Positions 1-8,572 are shown, numbered from the stretch's first letter. The stretch is 64,000 bases of DNA from Shinella zoogloeoides (GCF_020883495.1 NZ_CP086610.1:1841501-1905500), one strand, 5' to 3'. Program-made: numbers and translations. Notes: generated from the sequence alone by a model not told the origin.

Positions 1-124
1 GGAGTGCTGCCAACATCCTGTTTTCAAAGAAATATTCCCGATACGGACACGATATTAAGCCTTCATTAACCTTGAAGGGCGTTCAATTGCAGGGACCATC
101 ATTCATCACGCGATGAGGTCCGCT

Positions 125-391
125 ATGACGAACGACATGGCAATGCAGCTCAAGGGCTACGGCATGACCACGGCCCAGATCCTCTACCGCATGCCGGATC
201 ACCAGCAATTCCTGCAGACCTATATCTGGCAGCACTACGATCTTGCCCCGGATTTCCCGGAGATGAAGAGCTTCCTGAAGTTCTGGCAGGAGAAGCTGGA
301 CGGCCCCATCCATTCCGTGCGCTACGTCCACCGCCGCCTCATCTCGGCGACGGAGTGGCGCGCGCTGAAGGGTGAATTCGTCATCAATTGA
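125..391 (+). CDS. usg: Usg-like family protein
   Basis: Small (88 aa) protein of the alphaproteobacterial Usg family, often found near trp genes; its biochemical role is not established. The sequence has the family hallmarks: GYGMTTAQILYRMPDH near the start, a WQxYDLAPDFPE block, and a C-terminal HSVRYVHRRLIS then EWRALKGEF. Start chosen at 125 because GAGG at 115-118 lies six bases upstream; an in-frame ATG at 113 has no such site. No trp genes are visible here, so it stands alone upstream of a convergent DUF2270 gene. The 124 bases before it show no gene. Family assignment is confident, function is unknown. Confidence 0.85.
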   Translation: MTNDMAMQLKGYGMTTAQILYRMPDHQQFLQTYIWQHYDLAPDFPEMKSFLKFWQEKLDGPIHSVRYVHRRLISATEWRALKGEFVIN

Positions 392-403
392 CGGCCGCCG
401 CCC

Positions 404-1174
404 TCAGACGTGAACGGACCCGTGCGCAAGCTCGCTGTCCGACATTTTGACCGTGAACGAGAAATAGGCGACGACGGCATAGAACAGGGCAACAAGCGCG
501 ATCACCACGCCGCCGGGCACCGGCCCGAGCGCCGCATTGGCCACCACATGATCGAAGGCGAGCGTCATGTCCCTGCCCGCCGTCGCCGGCCGTTGCAGGG
601 TCGAGGACGAGATCTTCAGCGCCCAGGCCAGAAGCAGGATGAGATACATCCAGCAATAGTTGCGCCGCAGCCGCCGACAGGCTGCATCGCGGTAGCTGAT
701 CAGGAATTCCGGCTTTCTGAGGCTCTTGGCGATGGGCTCGGCCCAGTCGAGCGCAAGCTGGCCGCGCGGATTGAGGATTTCCGCGAAATAGAACCGCTCG
801 AGCTGGCGCACCCGCGCGCGATAGACGTCGAAGAAACGATAGCGCCGGGCCTCGATCATCAGGAGCAGCGTTATCAGCAGGATGGCGAAGAGCAGCACGC
901 CATGGTGCGAGGTCGGCGTCGACAGCGAGACCGAGAGCAGCGCCGCCACCACCGTAATCGCCCAATTGGTCGTCCGGTCGATGCGGTCGCGCCAGCCGGC
1001 CATGCGGCCAAGCTCCCCGCGGTAGTAATGCACCATGGTGTTGATCGTCTCCATCGGCGTCGCCGGCAGGGCGGGACTCGGGGGACGGTTCCTATCGATG
1101 GACAGCGACGGCGGGGACATATCGCCGGGCATGGCATTCCTCCCAATGGTCTTTTTGGTCTTGGCAGGGATCAT
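404..1174 (-). CDS. DUF2270 integral membrane protein
   Basis: Predicted inner-membrane protein of about 256 aa resembling the DUF2270 family, whose function is unknown. The N-terminal 40 residues are polar and proline-rich. Then come MVHYYRGELGRMAGWRDRID, two adjacent hydrophobic segments (about residues 70-110), a charged stretch with EARRYRFFDVYRARVRQLER, another hydrophobic segment (YCWMYLILLLAWALK, about 170-185) and a last one near 225-245. It is transcribed away from the methyltransferase gene, whose start lies about 50 bp off. The start is uncertain: 1174 has AGAGG three bases upstream, while ATGs at 1132, 1120 and 1054 would remove the polar leader. The conserved part begins near residue 41. 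Confidence 0.75.
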   Translation of the reverse strand: MIPAKTKKTIGRNAMPGDMSPPSLSIDRNRPPSPALPATPMETINTMVHYYRGELGRMAGWRDRIDRTTNWAITVVAALLSVSLSTPTSHHGVLLFAILLITLLLMIEARRYRFFDVYRARVRQLERFYFAEILNPRGQLALDWAEPIAKSLRKPEFLISYRDAACRRLRRNYCWMYLILLLAWALKISSSTLQRPATAGRDMTLAFDHVVANAALGPVPGGVVIALVALFYAVVAYFSFTVKMSDSELAHGSVHV

Positions 1175-1226
1175 GCGCCTCTTTCGGCGATTGATAAACG
1201 GCTATTTGCGGCCTAAGAGACGCCCC

Positions 1227-2042
1227 ATGAAGAAGATCGACGAAGATGCGCTCGCGGAAGCCTATAACCGCGCCCTTTCGCTGGAAAAATCCGGCGATTT
1301 CGACGCCGCCGCCAAGGCCTATGCCGAAGTGCTGGCGCTCGACCCGGAAGACCATGGCGGCGCGGCCGTGCGCCTTGCCTCGATGGGCCGCGGCGACACG
1401 CCGGAAAAGGCGCCCGACGCCTATGTCACCACCCTCTTCGACCAGCATGCCGAAGTCTTCGACAACGTTCTCGTCGACCAGCTCGGCTATTGCGTGCCGC
1501 TCCTGGTGCGCCAGCGCTTCCAGGCGCTTGGCCTTGGCGGCTTCAAGCGCGTGCTCGACCTCGGCTGCGGCACCGGCCTGACGGGCGGCGCGCTGCGCGA
1601 CATGGCCGAGGACATTACCGGCGTCGACCTCTCCGAAAACATGGTCGAGATCGCCCACGACAAGGACCTCTACGAGACGCTCTACGTCGCCGAGGCCGTC
1701 GATTTCCTCGACGACAACGAGGACGATCCCTTCGACCTCATCACCGCGACGGACGTGCTGCCTTATCTCGGCGCGCTGGAACCCCTCTTCTTCGGGGCGG
1801 CCGACAATCTCGTGCCCGGCGGCCACTTCATCTTCTCCTCCGAGACCTTGCCGGAAGAGGCCTTCGCCGGCCGCCCCTTCATGGTCGGCCCGCACCAGCG
1901 CTTCGCCCATGCCGCCGATTATGTGCGCCAGCGCCTCGAGGAAACCGGCTTCGACCTCGTGGAGATGACGGACATCACTGTGCGCATGGAGGAAGGCGAG
2001 CCTATCCCCGGCCATCTGGTGCTGGCGAAATATCGCGGCTGA
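1227..2042 (+). CDS. TPR-containing SAM-dependent methyltransferase
   Basis: 271 aa protein combining a short N-terminal TPR-like helical pair (YNRALSLEKSGDFDAAAKAY, about residues 10-45) with a class I methyltransferase fold. The SAM-binding motif I is VLDLGCGTGLTGG near residue 115, followed by the acidic loop ITGVDLSENMVEIA and the post-motif LITATDVLPYLG. Proteins of this form are annotated as methyltransferases of unknown substrate; the TPR suggests it docks on a protein. Start 1227 (MKKIDEDAL) has an AAGAGA site upstream; an open frame extends further 5' but overlaps the divergent DUF2270 gene and is rejected. Substrate cannot be read from the sequence. Confidence 0.8.
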   Translation: MKKIDEDALAEAYNRALSLEKSGDFDAAAKAYAEVLALDPEDHGGAAVRLASMGRGDTPEKAPDAYVTTLFDQHAEVFDNVLVDQLGYCVPLLVRQRFQALGLGGFKRVLDLGCGTGLTGGALRDMAEDITGVDLSENMVEIAHDKDLYETLYVAEAVDFLDDNEDDPFDLITATDVLPYLGALEPLFFGAADNLVPGGHFIFSSETLPEEAFAGRPFMVGPHQRFAHAADYVRQRLEETGFDLVEMTDITVRMEEGEPIPGHLVLAKYRG

Positions 2043-2109
2043 CGGGAAACACTTTCGCGCAAATCGATCATCCGCTACATCTCCTGCCAAATTCCGCAGG
2101 AGATTCAGC

Positions 2110-2982
2110 ATGGCAAAAGTTGCATTCATCGGCCTCGGCGTCATGGGCTATCCCATGGCCGGCCACCTGAAGGTCAAGGGCGGCCATGAGGTCGCGGTCT
2201 ACAACCGCACCTTCGCCAAGGCGGAGGCATGGGCCGCCGAATTCGGCGGAAGGGCCTGCCGCACCCCGGCGGAGGCCGCGGCCGACGCCGAATTCGTCTT
2301 CACCTGCGTCGGCAACGACGACGACCTGCGCTCCGTCACCATCGCGAAAGACGGCGTGCTCGACGGCTTGAAGCCGGGCGCGATCCTCATCGACAACACC
2401 ACGGCGTCCGCCGAGGTCGCCCGCGAACTCGACGCCGCCGCGAAGGCGAAGGGCTGCCACTTCATCGACGCTCCCGTTTCCGGCGGCCAGGCCGGCGCGG
2501 AAAACGGCGTGCTCACCGTCATGTGCGGCGGCGAGGCGGAGGCCTTCGAGCGCGCCCGGCCCGTCATCGACGCCTATGCCCGCATGGTCGGCCTGATGGG
2601 CGCGGCGGGCGCGGGGCAGCTTGCCAAGATGGTCAACCAGATCTGCGTCGCCGGCATCGTGCAGGGCCTTGCCGAAGCCATCCACTTCGGCAAGCAGGCC
2701 GGTCTCGACATGGAGGCGGTGATCGAGGTCATCTCCAAGGGGGCGGCCGGTTCCTGGCAGATGGACAATCGCCACAAGACGATGCTCGCCGGCAAATACG
2801 ATTTCGGCTTCGCCATCGACTGGATGCGCAAGGACCTCGGCATCATCCTGTCCGAGGCGCGCCGCAACGGCGCAAAACTCCCCGCCACCGCCCTCATCGA
2901 CCAGTTCTACGGCGACGTGCAGGACATGGGCGGCAACCGCTGGGATACGTCCTCGCTGCTGGCGCGGCTCGAAAGGAAATAG
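2110..2982 (+). CDS. NAD(P)-dependent 3-hydroxyisobutyrate dehydrogenase family oxidoreductase
   Basis: 290 aa beta-hydroxyacid dehydrogenase. The N-terminal Rossmann motif is FIGLGVMGYPMAGHL, the substrate-binding motif DAPVSGGQAGAENG lies near residue 120, and the catalytic lysine sits in GAGQLAKMVNQ near 175. This matches 3-hydroxyisobutyrate, tartronate semialdehyde and glyoxylate/succinic semialdehyde reductases. The choice among substrates is not resolvable by eye. NRT after the second strand suggests NADP(H) preference, which is an inference. A good ribosome site (GCAGGAG) precedes the ATG at 2110. The next gene starts two bases after its stop, so the two are probably cotranscribed. 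Confidence 0.85.
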   Translation: MAKVAFIGLGVMGYPMAGHLKVKGGHEVAVYNRTFAKAEAWAAEFGGRACRTPAEAAADAEFVFTCVGNDDDLRSVTIAKDGVLDGLKPGAILIDNTTASAEVARELDAAAKAKGCHFIDAPVSGGQAGAENGVLTVMCGGEAEAFERARPVIDAYARMVGLMGAAGAGQLAKMVNQICVAGIVQGLAEAIHFGKQAGLDMEAVIEVISKGAAGSWQMDNRHKTMLAGKYDFGFAIDWMRKDLGIILSEARRNGAKLPATALIDQFYGDVQDMGGNRWDTSSLLARLERK

Positions 2983-2983
2983 G

Positions 2984-3352
2984 GTGCCGCGCCGCACCCT
3001 GCCCGCCCTCGCAACTCTCATCGCCCTCGCCGCACCGGCGGTGGCCGAGGATACGACACCGGCGCTCGCCATGGCGCTGCACCGGCAGATCGCCCGATGC
3101 TGGGCAATGCCGGCCGACATCCCCGCCCATGTCGGGACGGTGCGCGTGAAATTCTCGCTGACCGAGAGCGGTGAACTCGACGGCTCCCCCACGATAGAAG
3201 GCCCCGTCGCCGGCGATCCGGCGACGAAAGCCTTTGCCGCAAGCGCGGTGCGCGCAGTCGTGCGGTGCGCTCCCTTCAAGGGGCTGGCGGAGCTTGCGCC
3301 CTATGCCGCCTGGAAGACGCTCGCCGTCAACTTCAAGCGGCCGGAAACCTGA
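2984..3352 (+). CDS. Secreted TonB C-terminal-like periplasmic protein
   Basis: 122 aa protein with a GTG start two bases after the upstream dehydrogenase stop; GAAAGGAAA serves as ribosome site. Residues 1-21 form a Sec signal peptide (RRTLPALATLIALAAPAVA) with cleavage near AVA-ED. The mature part resembles the TonB/TolA C-terminal domain: HRQIARCWAMP, GTVRVKFSLTESGELDG, then AASAVRAVVRCAPFKG with two cysteines that could form a disulfide. There is no membrane anchor or proline-rich spacer, so this is a free periplasmic domain, not a full TonB or TolA. Function unknown. It converges with the Lrp gene. Confidence 0.7.
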   Translation: MPRRTLPALATLIALAAPAVAEDTTPALAMALHRQIARCWAMPADIPAHVGTVRVKFSLTESGELDGSPTIEGPVAGDPATKAFAASAVRAVVRCAPFKGLAELAPYAAWKTLAVNFKRPET

Positions 3353-3359
3353 GAGGAAC

Positions 3360-3848
3360 CTATTCCTCGCCGCTCTTCTGGTTGTCCACGACCATGTAGT
3401 CGAGCGGAAGCTCGGTCGTGTACTTGATCTGCTCCATCGCAAAGGCGGAGGAGACGTCGCGGATCTCGATGCGGGCGATCATGCGCTTGTAGAAGGCGTC
3501 GTAGGCAGCGATATCCGGCACGACGACGCGCAGCAGGTAATCCACCTCGCCGCTCATGCGGTAGAACTCGACGACTTCCGGGAACTCGACGATCACCTCG
3601 GAAAAGCGCTTCAGCCATTCCGTCGAATGGGAATTGGTGCGGATCGAGACGAAGACGGTGACCTTGGTGTTGATCTTCACCGGGTCGAGCAGCGCGACGC
3701 GCTTGCGGATCACGCCGTCCTCTTCCATCTTCTGGATGCGCCGCCAGCAGGGCGTGGTCGAAAGACCGACCTTCTTGGCAAGGTCGGCGACGGCGAGCGT
3801 GGAATCTTCCTGCAGAAGACGCAGGATTTTGCGGTCCAGACGATCCAT
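3360..3848 (-). CDS. Lrp/AsnC family transcriptional regulator
   Basis: 162 aa. An N-terminal winged helix (MDRLDRKILRLLQEDSTLAV, then VGLSTTPCWRRIQKMEEDGV as recognition helix) is followed by the RAM/AsnC ligand-binding domain (residues about 65-150; FYRMSGEVDYLLRVV). Length and motifs are typical of feast/famine regulators that bind amino acids as octamers. The start at 3848 gives the canonical N-terminus; earlier in-frame codons add an implausible leader. The upstream gap to the UDG gene holds a long AT-rich inverted repeat (3914-3966) that could be its operator. The target genes are not evident from context. Confidence 0.9.
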   Translation of the reverse strand: MDRLDRKILRLLQEDSTLAVADLAKKVGLSTTPCWRRIQKMEEDGVIRKRVALLDPVKINTKVTVFVSIRTNSHSTEWLKRFSEVIVEFPEVVEFYRMSGEVDYLLRVVVPDIAAYDAFYKRMIARIEIRDVSSAFAMEQIKYTTELPLDYMVVDNQKSGEE

Positions 3849-3913
3849 GATTTCCCCCAAGGCATTTCCGGTGACGGTGCGGTCGCTGTTTGCGTCCAGA
3901 ACGACGCGAAACA

Positions 3914-3966
3914 AAATTTAATTCCCTCATACACCCGTTTATAGGTGAATTGGAAGAATTAAATTT
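3914..3966. repeat. AT-rich inverted repeat upstream of the Lrp gene
   Basis: An 11-base arm AAATTTAATTC (3914-3924) is perfectly repeated in inverse as GAATTAAATTT (3956-3966), with an inner CACC/GGTG pair. It starts at the UDG stop codon and lies about 65-118 bp before the Lrp start. It could be an autoregulatory Lrp site or a weak terminator of the UDG transcript; neither is proven. Confidence 0.5.
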
Positions 3967-4604
3967 CAGGACGTCAGAGTTTTCACCCGATTTCGCAGCT
4001 CCGGCAACACCTCCTCCTCGAACCATGGATTGCGCTTCAGCCAGCCGGTGTTGCGCCAGCTTGGATGCGGCAGCGGCAGCACGGCCGGCCCCTCGTTGCG
4101 TCCGAGGTGGCGGCGCCAGTCGCGCACGGTCTCCGTCATGCTCGAAGCCCGCGCCGCGCCGAGATGCCAGCCCTGCGCATATTGGCCGATTGCCAGCACC
4201 AGTTCGATCTGCGGCATGGCGGCCATCACGCGTGCGCGCCAGAGCGGCGCGCATTCCCGCCGCGGCGGCAGGTCGCTGCCATGCGCGTCGTAGCCGGGAA
4301 AGCAGAAGCCCATCGGCACGATGGCGAATTTTTCCGGTGTGTAGAACGCCTCCCGCGTCACATCCAGCCAGTTGCGCAGCCGGTCGCCCGAGGCATCGTT
4401 GAACGGCAGGCCGCTCTCATGCACGCGAAGCCCCGGGGCCTGCCCGGCAATGAGAATGCGCGCCCTGTCCGAGAGGACGGCGACCGGCCGCGGCTCGTGC
4501 GGCAGGACATCCCCTTCCCGCGCCGGCATATCGCGACAGACCCGGCAGGCGGAAATCGCCGCATGAAGCGCCGCGATCTCCCCGGCATGGCCACCGTCAT
4601 CCAT
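3966..4604 (-). CDS. Uracil-DNA glycosylase superfamily protein with probable 4Fe-4S site
   Basis: About 212 aa. UDG-fold motifs are visible: AGQAPGLRVHESGLPFND (motif 1, GQAPG) and LPLPHPSWRNTGW (HPS motif 2). Four cysteines, CRVC near the N-terminus, one in PMGFCFPG and one in RRECAPLW 17 residues later, match the ligand spacing of family 4/5 iron-sulfur UDGs. It would remove uracil or a related damaged base from DNA. The start is ambiguous: a GTG at 4619 overlaps the stop of the upstream nuclease gene (GTGA), and an ATG lies at 4604. Translation coupling with that gene is likely. The substrate could differ from uracil. Confidence 0.75.
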   Translation of the reverse strand: MDDGGHAGEIAALHAAISACRVCRDMPAREGDVLPHEPRPVAVLSDRARILIAGQAPGLRVHESGLPFNDASGDRLRNWLDVTREAFYTPEKFAIVPMGFCFPGYDAHGSDLPPRRECAPLWRARVMAAMPQIELVLAIGQYAQGWHLGAARASSMTETVRDWRRHLGRNEGPAVLPLPHPSWRNTGWLKRNPWFEEEVLPELRNRVKTLTS

Positions 4605-4615
4605 CGTGTCGTCCG

Positions 4616-5182
4616 TCACTTCAGCCCCAATGTTCCCAGAATGCCGCCGAGCACGCCGGGTTCCGCGTCGTGCGCCTCCTCCTGCGGCCGGCCGTTCATC
4701 CGCCGCCATTGCTGCGGCATGTCGAACTCCGCGCCCCAAAGCCCCTTGCGCTCGGCCTTGGCGAACCGTTCCTCATCCTCGTAGTCGCCATAGGCGACGG
4801 CAAGCCCTTCGCGCACCATGCGCGCGCCGAGATCGCCGCCCCCGGCCTCACAGCGCGCCAGCCAGCGGTCATACTTGTCCCTGCCCTGCGTGCGGCAGGT
4901 GACGGAGCCGGACCGCAGAAGCTCGGCCAGCCGCGAGCGCGCGGCAACGCCGCAGCGCCAGTCCGCGCCGTCCCGCTTGCATACCTGCATCATCTCCGGC
5001 GTATCCATACCCGCCAGCCGGATGCGATGATCGCCGAGCGTCAGCGTATCGCCATCGGCCGCCCGCGCCGCGCCGGTGATCGTCTCGCCACCCTCGCCAC
5101 CGACACGCGCCACGATCAGCGCGGTGAACGCCAGGATCGCGACGGCCGTGCCGATATCGCGCGCGCGTCTGGTAAACCCCAT
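4616..5182 (-). CDS. Membrane-anchored or secreted thermonuclease (SNase) family protein
   Basis: 188 aa. An N-terminal hydrophobic segment (IGTAVAILAFTALIVARV, residues about 9-26) is a signal anchor or signal peptide, placing the enzyme outside the cytoplasm. The SNase/OB fold shows DGDTLTLGDHRIRLAGMDTP, which contains the acidic and arginine active-site residues, and DKYDRWLARC for the second arginine region. Extra cysteines (VCKRDGADWRC and TCR) suggest disulfides. A C-terminal tail of about 30 residues is polar. Start 5182 (MGFTRRARD) is preferred over 5221. Its stop overlaps the possible GTG start of the downstream UDG gene. Confidence 0.8.
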   Translation of the reverse strand: MGFTRRARDIGTAVAILAFTALIVARVGGEGGETITGAARAADGDTLTLGDHRIRLAGMDTPEMMQVCKRDGADWRCGVAARSRLAELLRSGSVTCRTQGRDKYDRWLARCEAGGGDLGARMVREGLAVAYGDYEDEERFAKAERKGLWGAEFDMPQQWRRMNGRPQEEAHDAEPGVLGGILGTLGLK

Positions 5183-5353
5183 GAAGATGCCTGTCCCTGC
5201 CCCGGAGTGATGACGCGGCATCCATGCCGGATCGCCATTGCCCTTACGTAATGGAAAATGCCGGAATGGTTCGCAAATGGTTTATAGGCGGCAGCATCTT
5301 CTTAAGGATTCCCCCCTAGACTTCAATGCTGTCCGCAACAGTTGCAATCCGTG

Positions 5354-6889
5354 ATGAGTACCGGCGTCAGCACCTCGACCGACAAGATCATTGTCGACAA
5401 GTCGCGCAGCCTTCGTAACAAGGCTGTCACGCGGACCGTCCGCGCGACCCGTGAACGGCTGCAGACAGCGACCGGCAATTCGCCGGGCTTCGAGCGCGAG
5501 ATGCTGCAATTGCACATCGATTCGGCCGTGCAGGGCGCGCTCGCCGTGCCCGTGGTCGTCATGCTGATCGCGGCCGTCGGCCTCTATCTCACGCAGGACG
5601 CCACCCTTCTCGCCTGGGCCGTGCTGGCACTCAGCATGCACGCCATCGGCATGCTCGTCGCGCGCCGCGCGCGCGGCAAGGATATCACCGGCGAGATCGT
5701 ACACCGCTGGCAGCGCCGCTTCCTTGCCACACAGTTCCTCATGGGCATCGCCTGGGCGGTCTTCGCCCTGCAGGATTGCAGCCAGTGCTCCGGCGTCTCC
5801 TTCGAATTCTACAAGGGATCCTCGCTGCTCGTGGCGCTGGCGGTGACGGCCATGGGCACGCTCATGCTGCGCCATGCGATCCTCTGCGCCTTCGGGCCGA
5901 CGGTCGTCGCGCTCGCCGTCTCCACCCTGCTGCACCCCGAGCCGGCAACCGTGGGCATGACGGCCATCGTCGCCGCCGCCCTCGTCTTCCTCGTCTTCAT
6001 GACGCGCCGCCTGCGCCACACCAGCGCGCAGCTCCTGTCCTCCCAGTCGGAGAAGGACGACCTGATCGCCGAGCTTGAAGTGGCCAAGGCCATGTCGGAC
6101 GAGGCGCGCCGCCGGGCGGAAGAGGCAAACCTCGCCAAGTCGCGTTTCCTCGCCTCCATGTCCCACGAACTGCGCACGCCGCTGAACGCCATTCTCGGCT
6201 TTTCCGAGGTCATGTCGACGGAAGTGCTAGGGCCGCTGAACAACCCGGTCTACAAGGAATATACCTCGGATATCCACCGTTCCGGTCAGCATCTCCTCAA
6301 TCTCATCAACGAGATTCTCGACCTCTCGCGCATCGAGGCCGGCAAATACGACCTGTCGGAAGAATCCGTCCATCTCGTCGATATCGCCGAGGATTGCATC
6401 GGCATGGTGCAGCTTCGCGCGCGGGCCAAGAACATCACGATCACCGAGCAGGTCGAAAGCGACATGCCCGCCGTCTGGGCGGACGAGAAGGCGCTGCGCC
6501 AGGTCATCCTGAACCTCCTGTCGAATGCCGTGAAATTCACGCCGCAGGGCGGCGAAGTTACCGTCAAGGCCGGCTGGACGGCGGGCGGCGGACAATATGT
6601 CTCCATCAAGGATAACGGCCCCGGCATTCCGGAAGAGGAAATCCCGGTCGTGCTCTCGGCCTTCGGCCAGGGCTCCATCGCCATCAAGAGCGCCGAGCAG
6701 GGCACCGGCCTCGGCCTGCCCATCGTCCAGGCGATCCTCGCCAAGCACAATGGCGAATTCATCCTGAAGTCCAAGCTGCGCGAAGGCACCGAGGCCATCG
6801 CCATCCTGCCGGCCAAGCGCGTGCTCCAGAGCCTGCCCGCCGTCAGCGAAACGCAGGCCGTGGCCCCTCGCCGCAAAAGCTTCGCCTGA
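5354..6889 (+). CDS. Membrane sensor histidine kinase (PleC/PdhS-like)
   Basis: 511 aa. The N-terminal 200 residues carry four to six hydrophobic segments (for example ALAVPVVVMLIAAVGLYL and VALAVTAMGTLML). A coiled coil (EKDDLIAELEVAKAMSDEA) leads to a HisKA domain with FLASMSHELRTPLNAILGF, phospho-acceptor His near residue 276. The HATPase_c boxes follow: N box NLLSNAVKF, G1 DNGPGIP, G2 GTGLGLPI. The H-box region resembles PleC/DivJ/PdhS kinases of alphaproteobacteria. No PAS or receiver domain is present and no response regulator lies nearby, so this is an orphan kinase. ATG 5354 is preferred; an upstream TTG at 5342 is in frame. No strong ribosome site is visible. Confidence 0.85.
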   Translation: MSTGVSTSTDKIIVDKSRSLRNKAVTRTVRATRERLQTATGNSPGFEREMLQLHIDSAVQGALAVPVVVMLIAAVGLYLTQDATLLAWAVLALSMHAIGMLVARRARGKDITGEIVHRWQRRFLATQFLMGIAWAVFALQDCSQCSGVSFEFYKGSSLLVALAVTAMGTLMLRHAILCAFGPTVVALAVSTLLHPEPATVGMTAIVAAALVFLVFMTRRLRHTSAQLLSSQSEKDDLIAELEVAKAMSDEARRRAEEANLAKSRFLASMSHELRTPLNAILGFSEVMSTEVLGPLNNPVYKEYTSDIHRSGQHLLNLINEILDLSRIEAGKYDLSEESVHLVDIAEDCIGMVQLRARAKNITITEQVESDMPAVWADEKALRQVILNLLSNAVKFTPQGGEVTVKAGWTAGGGQYVSIKDNGPGIPEEEIPVVLSAFGQGSIAIKSAEQGTGLGLPIVQAILAKHNGEFILKSKLREGTEAIAILPAKRVLQSLPAVSETQAVAPRRKSFA

Positions 6890-6898
6890 CGGCCGGCC

Positions 6899-7276
6899 TC
6901 AGAGGAACGACGAAATCACCACATAGCCGGCAAAGCCGGCATTGGCGACGATCAGGCAGAAGACGGCGAAGGAGCCGAGGTCCTTCGAGTGCTTGCCCAT
7001 CTCCGAGATTTCCGGAGACACCCGGTCGACGATTTCCTCGATGGCCGTGTTCAGCGCCTCGAAGGCGACCATCAGCAGGAAGAGGATCGCCATCGCCACA
7101 TACTGGAAGAACGAGGCGCCGACGACCGTGAAGATCACCATAGCGACGACGAAGGCGATCAGCTCGTGCCGGAAGGCCGCCTCGCCGAGCAGCCGGCGCG
7201 CGCCGGCCGCCGAATAGGTCGCAGCCGCGATCAGGTGGCTGAAGCCCGTCTTTTTCTCGATTGGTGCCTGACCCAT
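6899..7276 (-). CDS. dgkA: Diacylglycerol kinase
   Basis: 125 aa integral membrane protein of the prokaryotic DgkA family, which phosphorylates diacylglycerol to phosphatidic acid in the inner membrane. Three transmembrane segments are visible (about residues 32-48, 52-72, 100-122). The conserved active-site region is [17 protein letters not shown], followed by [11 protein letters not shown]. An N-terminal Glu is in [11 protein letters not shown]. The length agrees with the family. The start at 7276 (MGQAPIEKK) gives the normal N-terminus. It lies downstream of cobT on the same strand but is separated by 91 bp containing hairpins, so an operon is unlikely. Confidence 0.93.
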   Translation of the reverse strand: MGQAPIEKKTGFSHLIAAATYSAAGARRLLGEAAFRHELIAFVVAMVIFTVVGASFFQYVAMAILFLLMVAFEALNTAIEEIVDRVSPEISEMGKHSKDLGSFAVFCLIVANAGFAGYVVISSFL

Positions 7277-7300
7277 TCCAACAATCCCGTTCTCTTCACC

Positions 7301-7367
7301 GGCATGCCCTGTCGCGGGCATGCCGTGCTCTCAATTCACGCCATTGGGGCTTTTTCCCGGCATGGCG
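7301..7367. repeat. Two hairpin-forming repeats between cobT and dgkA
   Basis: GGCATGCCC (7301-7309) pairs with GGGCATGCC (7316-7324). CGCCAT (7339-7344) pairs with ATGGCG (7362-7367), which abuts the cobT stop codon. Neither is followed by a T-run on the minus strand, so at best these are weak terminators or mRNA-end structures. Confidence 0.4.
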
Positions 7368-8384
7368 TTACGAACGGTTGCTGACGCCCGCCTGAACGAA
7401 GGTCGCCATGCCGGAATGGCAGGCCGCCGCCGACTTGACGATGCCGGCCGCCAGCGCCGCGCCGGTGCCCTCGCCCAGCCGCATGCCGAGCGCCAGCAGC
7501 GGCGTCTTGCCGAGCTTCTCGATGGACTTCAGGTGCCCCGGCTCGGCCGATACATGGCCGATCAGGCAATGGTCGAGCGCCGAGGGATTGGCCGCGCGAA
7601 GAACGGCGCCGGCCGCCGTCGCCACATAGCCGTCGATGATGACGGGGATTTTCTGCATGCGGGCGGCAAGGATCGCCCCGGCCATGGCCGCGATCTCGCG
7701 GCCGCCGAGGCGGCGCAGCACTTCCAGCGGATCGGACAGATGCGCGCGGTGCAGGTCGACGGCCTTCTTCACGGCCGCGATCTTGCGCTGCAAAACCTCG
7801 CCCTCAGAGCCGGTGCCCGGGCCGACCCATTCCTCCGCCGTGCCGCCATAGAGCGCCAGGTTGATCGCCGCCGCGATGGTCGTGTTGCCGATCCCCATCT
7901 CGCCGACGCACAGGAGGTCCGTGCCGCCGGCGACGGCTTCCATGCCGAAGGCCATGGTGGCGGCGCAGTCGCGCTCGGAAAGCGCCGCTTCCTCGGTAAT
8001 GTCGGCGGTCGGATAGTCGAGCGCGAGGTCGAAGACCTTGAGGCCGAGGTCGTGCGCCACGCAGATCTGGTTGATCGCCGCGCCGCCGGCCGCGAAGTTC
8101 TCCACCATCTGCGCCGTGACGGAGGACGGATAGGGCGTGATGCCCTGCCTGGTGACGCCGTGGTTGCCGGCGAAGATGGCGACCAGCGGGCGCGTGACGG
8201 CCGGCGCGCGGCCGGTCCAGGCGGCGAGCCAAAAGGCGATCTCCTCCAGCCGGCCGAGCGCGCCCGGCGGCTTGGTGAGCTGCGAATCCCGTTCGCGCGC
8301 GGCCACCAGCGCGGCCGAATCGGGGCCGGGAAGGTTGCGCAGCAATTCACGGAAATCATCGAACGGCAGGCCGCTGGCACTCAT
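7368..8384 (-). CDS. cobT: Nicotinate-nucleotide--dimethylbenzimidazole phosphoribosyltransferase
   Basis: 338 aa. It makes alpha-ribazole phosphate from nicotinate mononucleotide and dimethylbenzimidazole, for the lower ligand of cobalamin. Recognisable blocks are RDSQLTKPPGALGRLEEIA near residue 30, IFAGNHGVTRQGITPYPS, MGIGNTTIAAAINLALYGG with the phosphate-binding loop, and a C-terminal RLGEGTGAALA containing the conserved glutamate. Length matches the family. It is divergent from cobS (189 bp between starts), the gene for the enzyme that uses its dephosphorylated product, so coordinated expression is plausible. I saw no cobalamin riboswitch in the shared gap. Confidence 0.95.
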   Translation of the reverse strand: MSASGLPFDDFRELLRNLPGPDSAALVAARERDSQLTKPPGALGRLEEIAFWLAAWTGRAPAVTRPLVAIFAGNHGVTRQGITPYPSSVTAQMVENFAAGGAAINQICVAHDLGLKVFDLALDYPTADITEEAALSERDCAATMAFGMEAVAGGTDLLCVGEMGIGNTTIAAAINLALYGGTAEEWVGPGTGSEGEVLQRKIAAVKKAVDLHRAHLSDPLEVLRRLGGREIAAMAGAILAARMQKIPVIIDGYVATAAGAVLRAANPSALDHCLIGHVSAEPGHLKSIEKLGKTPLLALGMRLGEGTGAALAAGIVKSAAACHSGMATFVQAGVSNRS

Positions 8385-8572
8385 CTTGGGGAATTCCTTG
8401 CTTGGAGCTTTTCAAAGGCGGGTGTCTGGTGTCGTCAGCGGTCTTTTCCGCAATCGCGGACGCAAAACCGCTGCGCGCTTTCGCTGGAACTGCTTAATAG
8501 AGCGAGGGCGCGAATCCGACAACCGCATTTGCGGCGGCCACCGTCGCCTTTTGCCAGGAGGGGCTTTTCAAG

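Noticed and set aside
8385..8572. Possible cobalamin riboswitch between cobT and cobS
   Set aside because: I looked for the B12-box-like conserved segment and the expected stem pattern and did not find them; the gap is also short for a full riboswitch plus two promoters.
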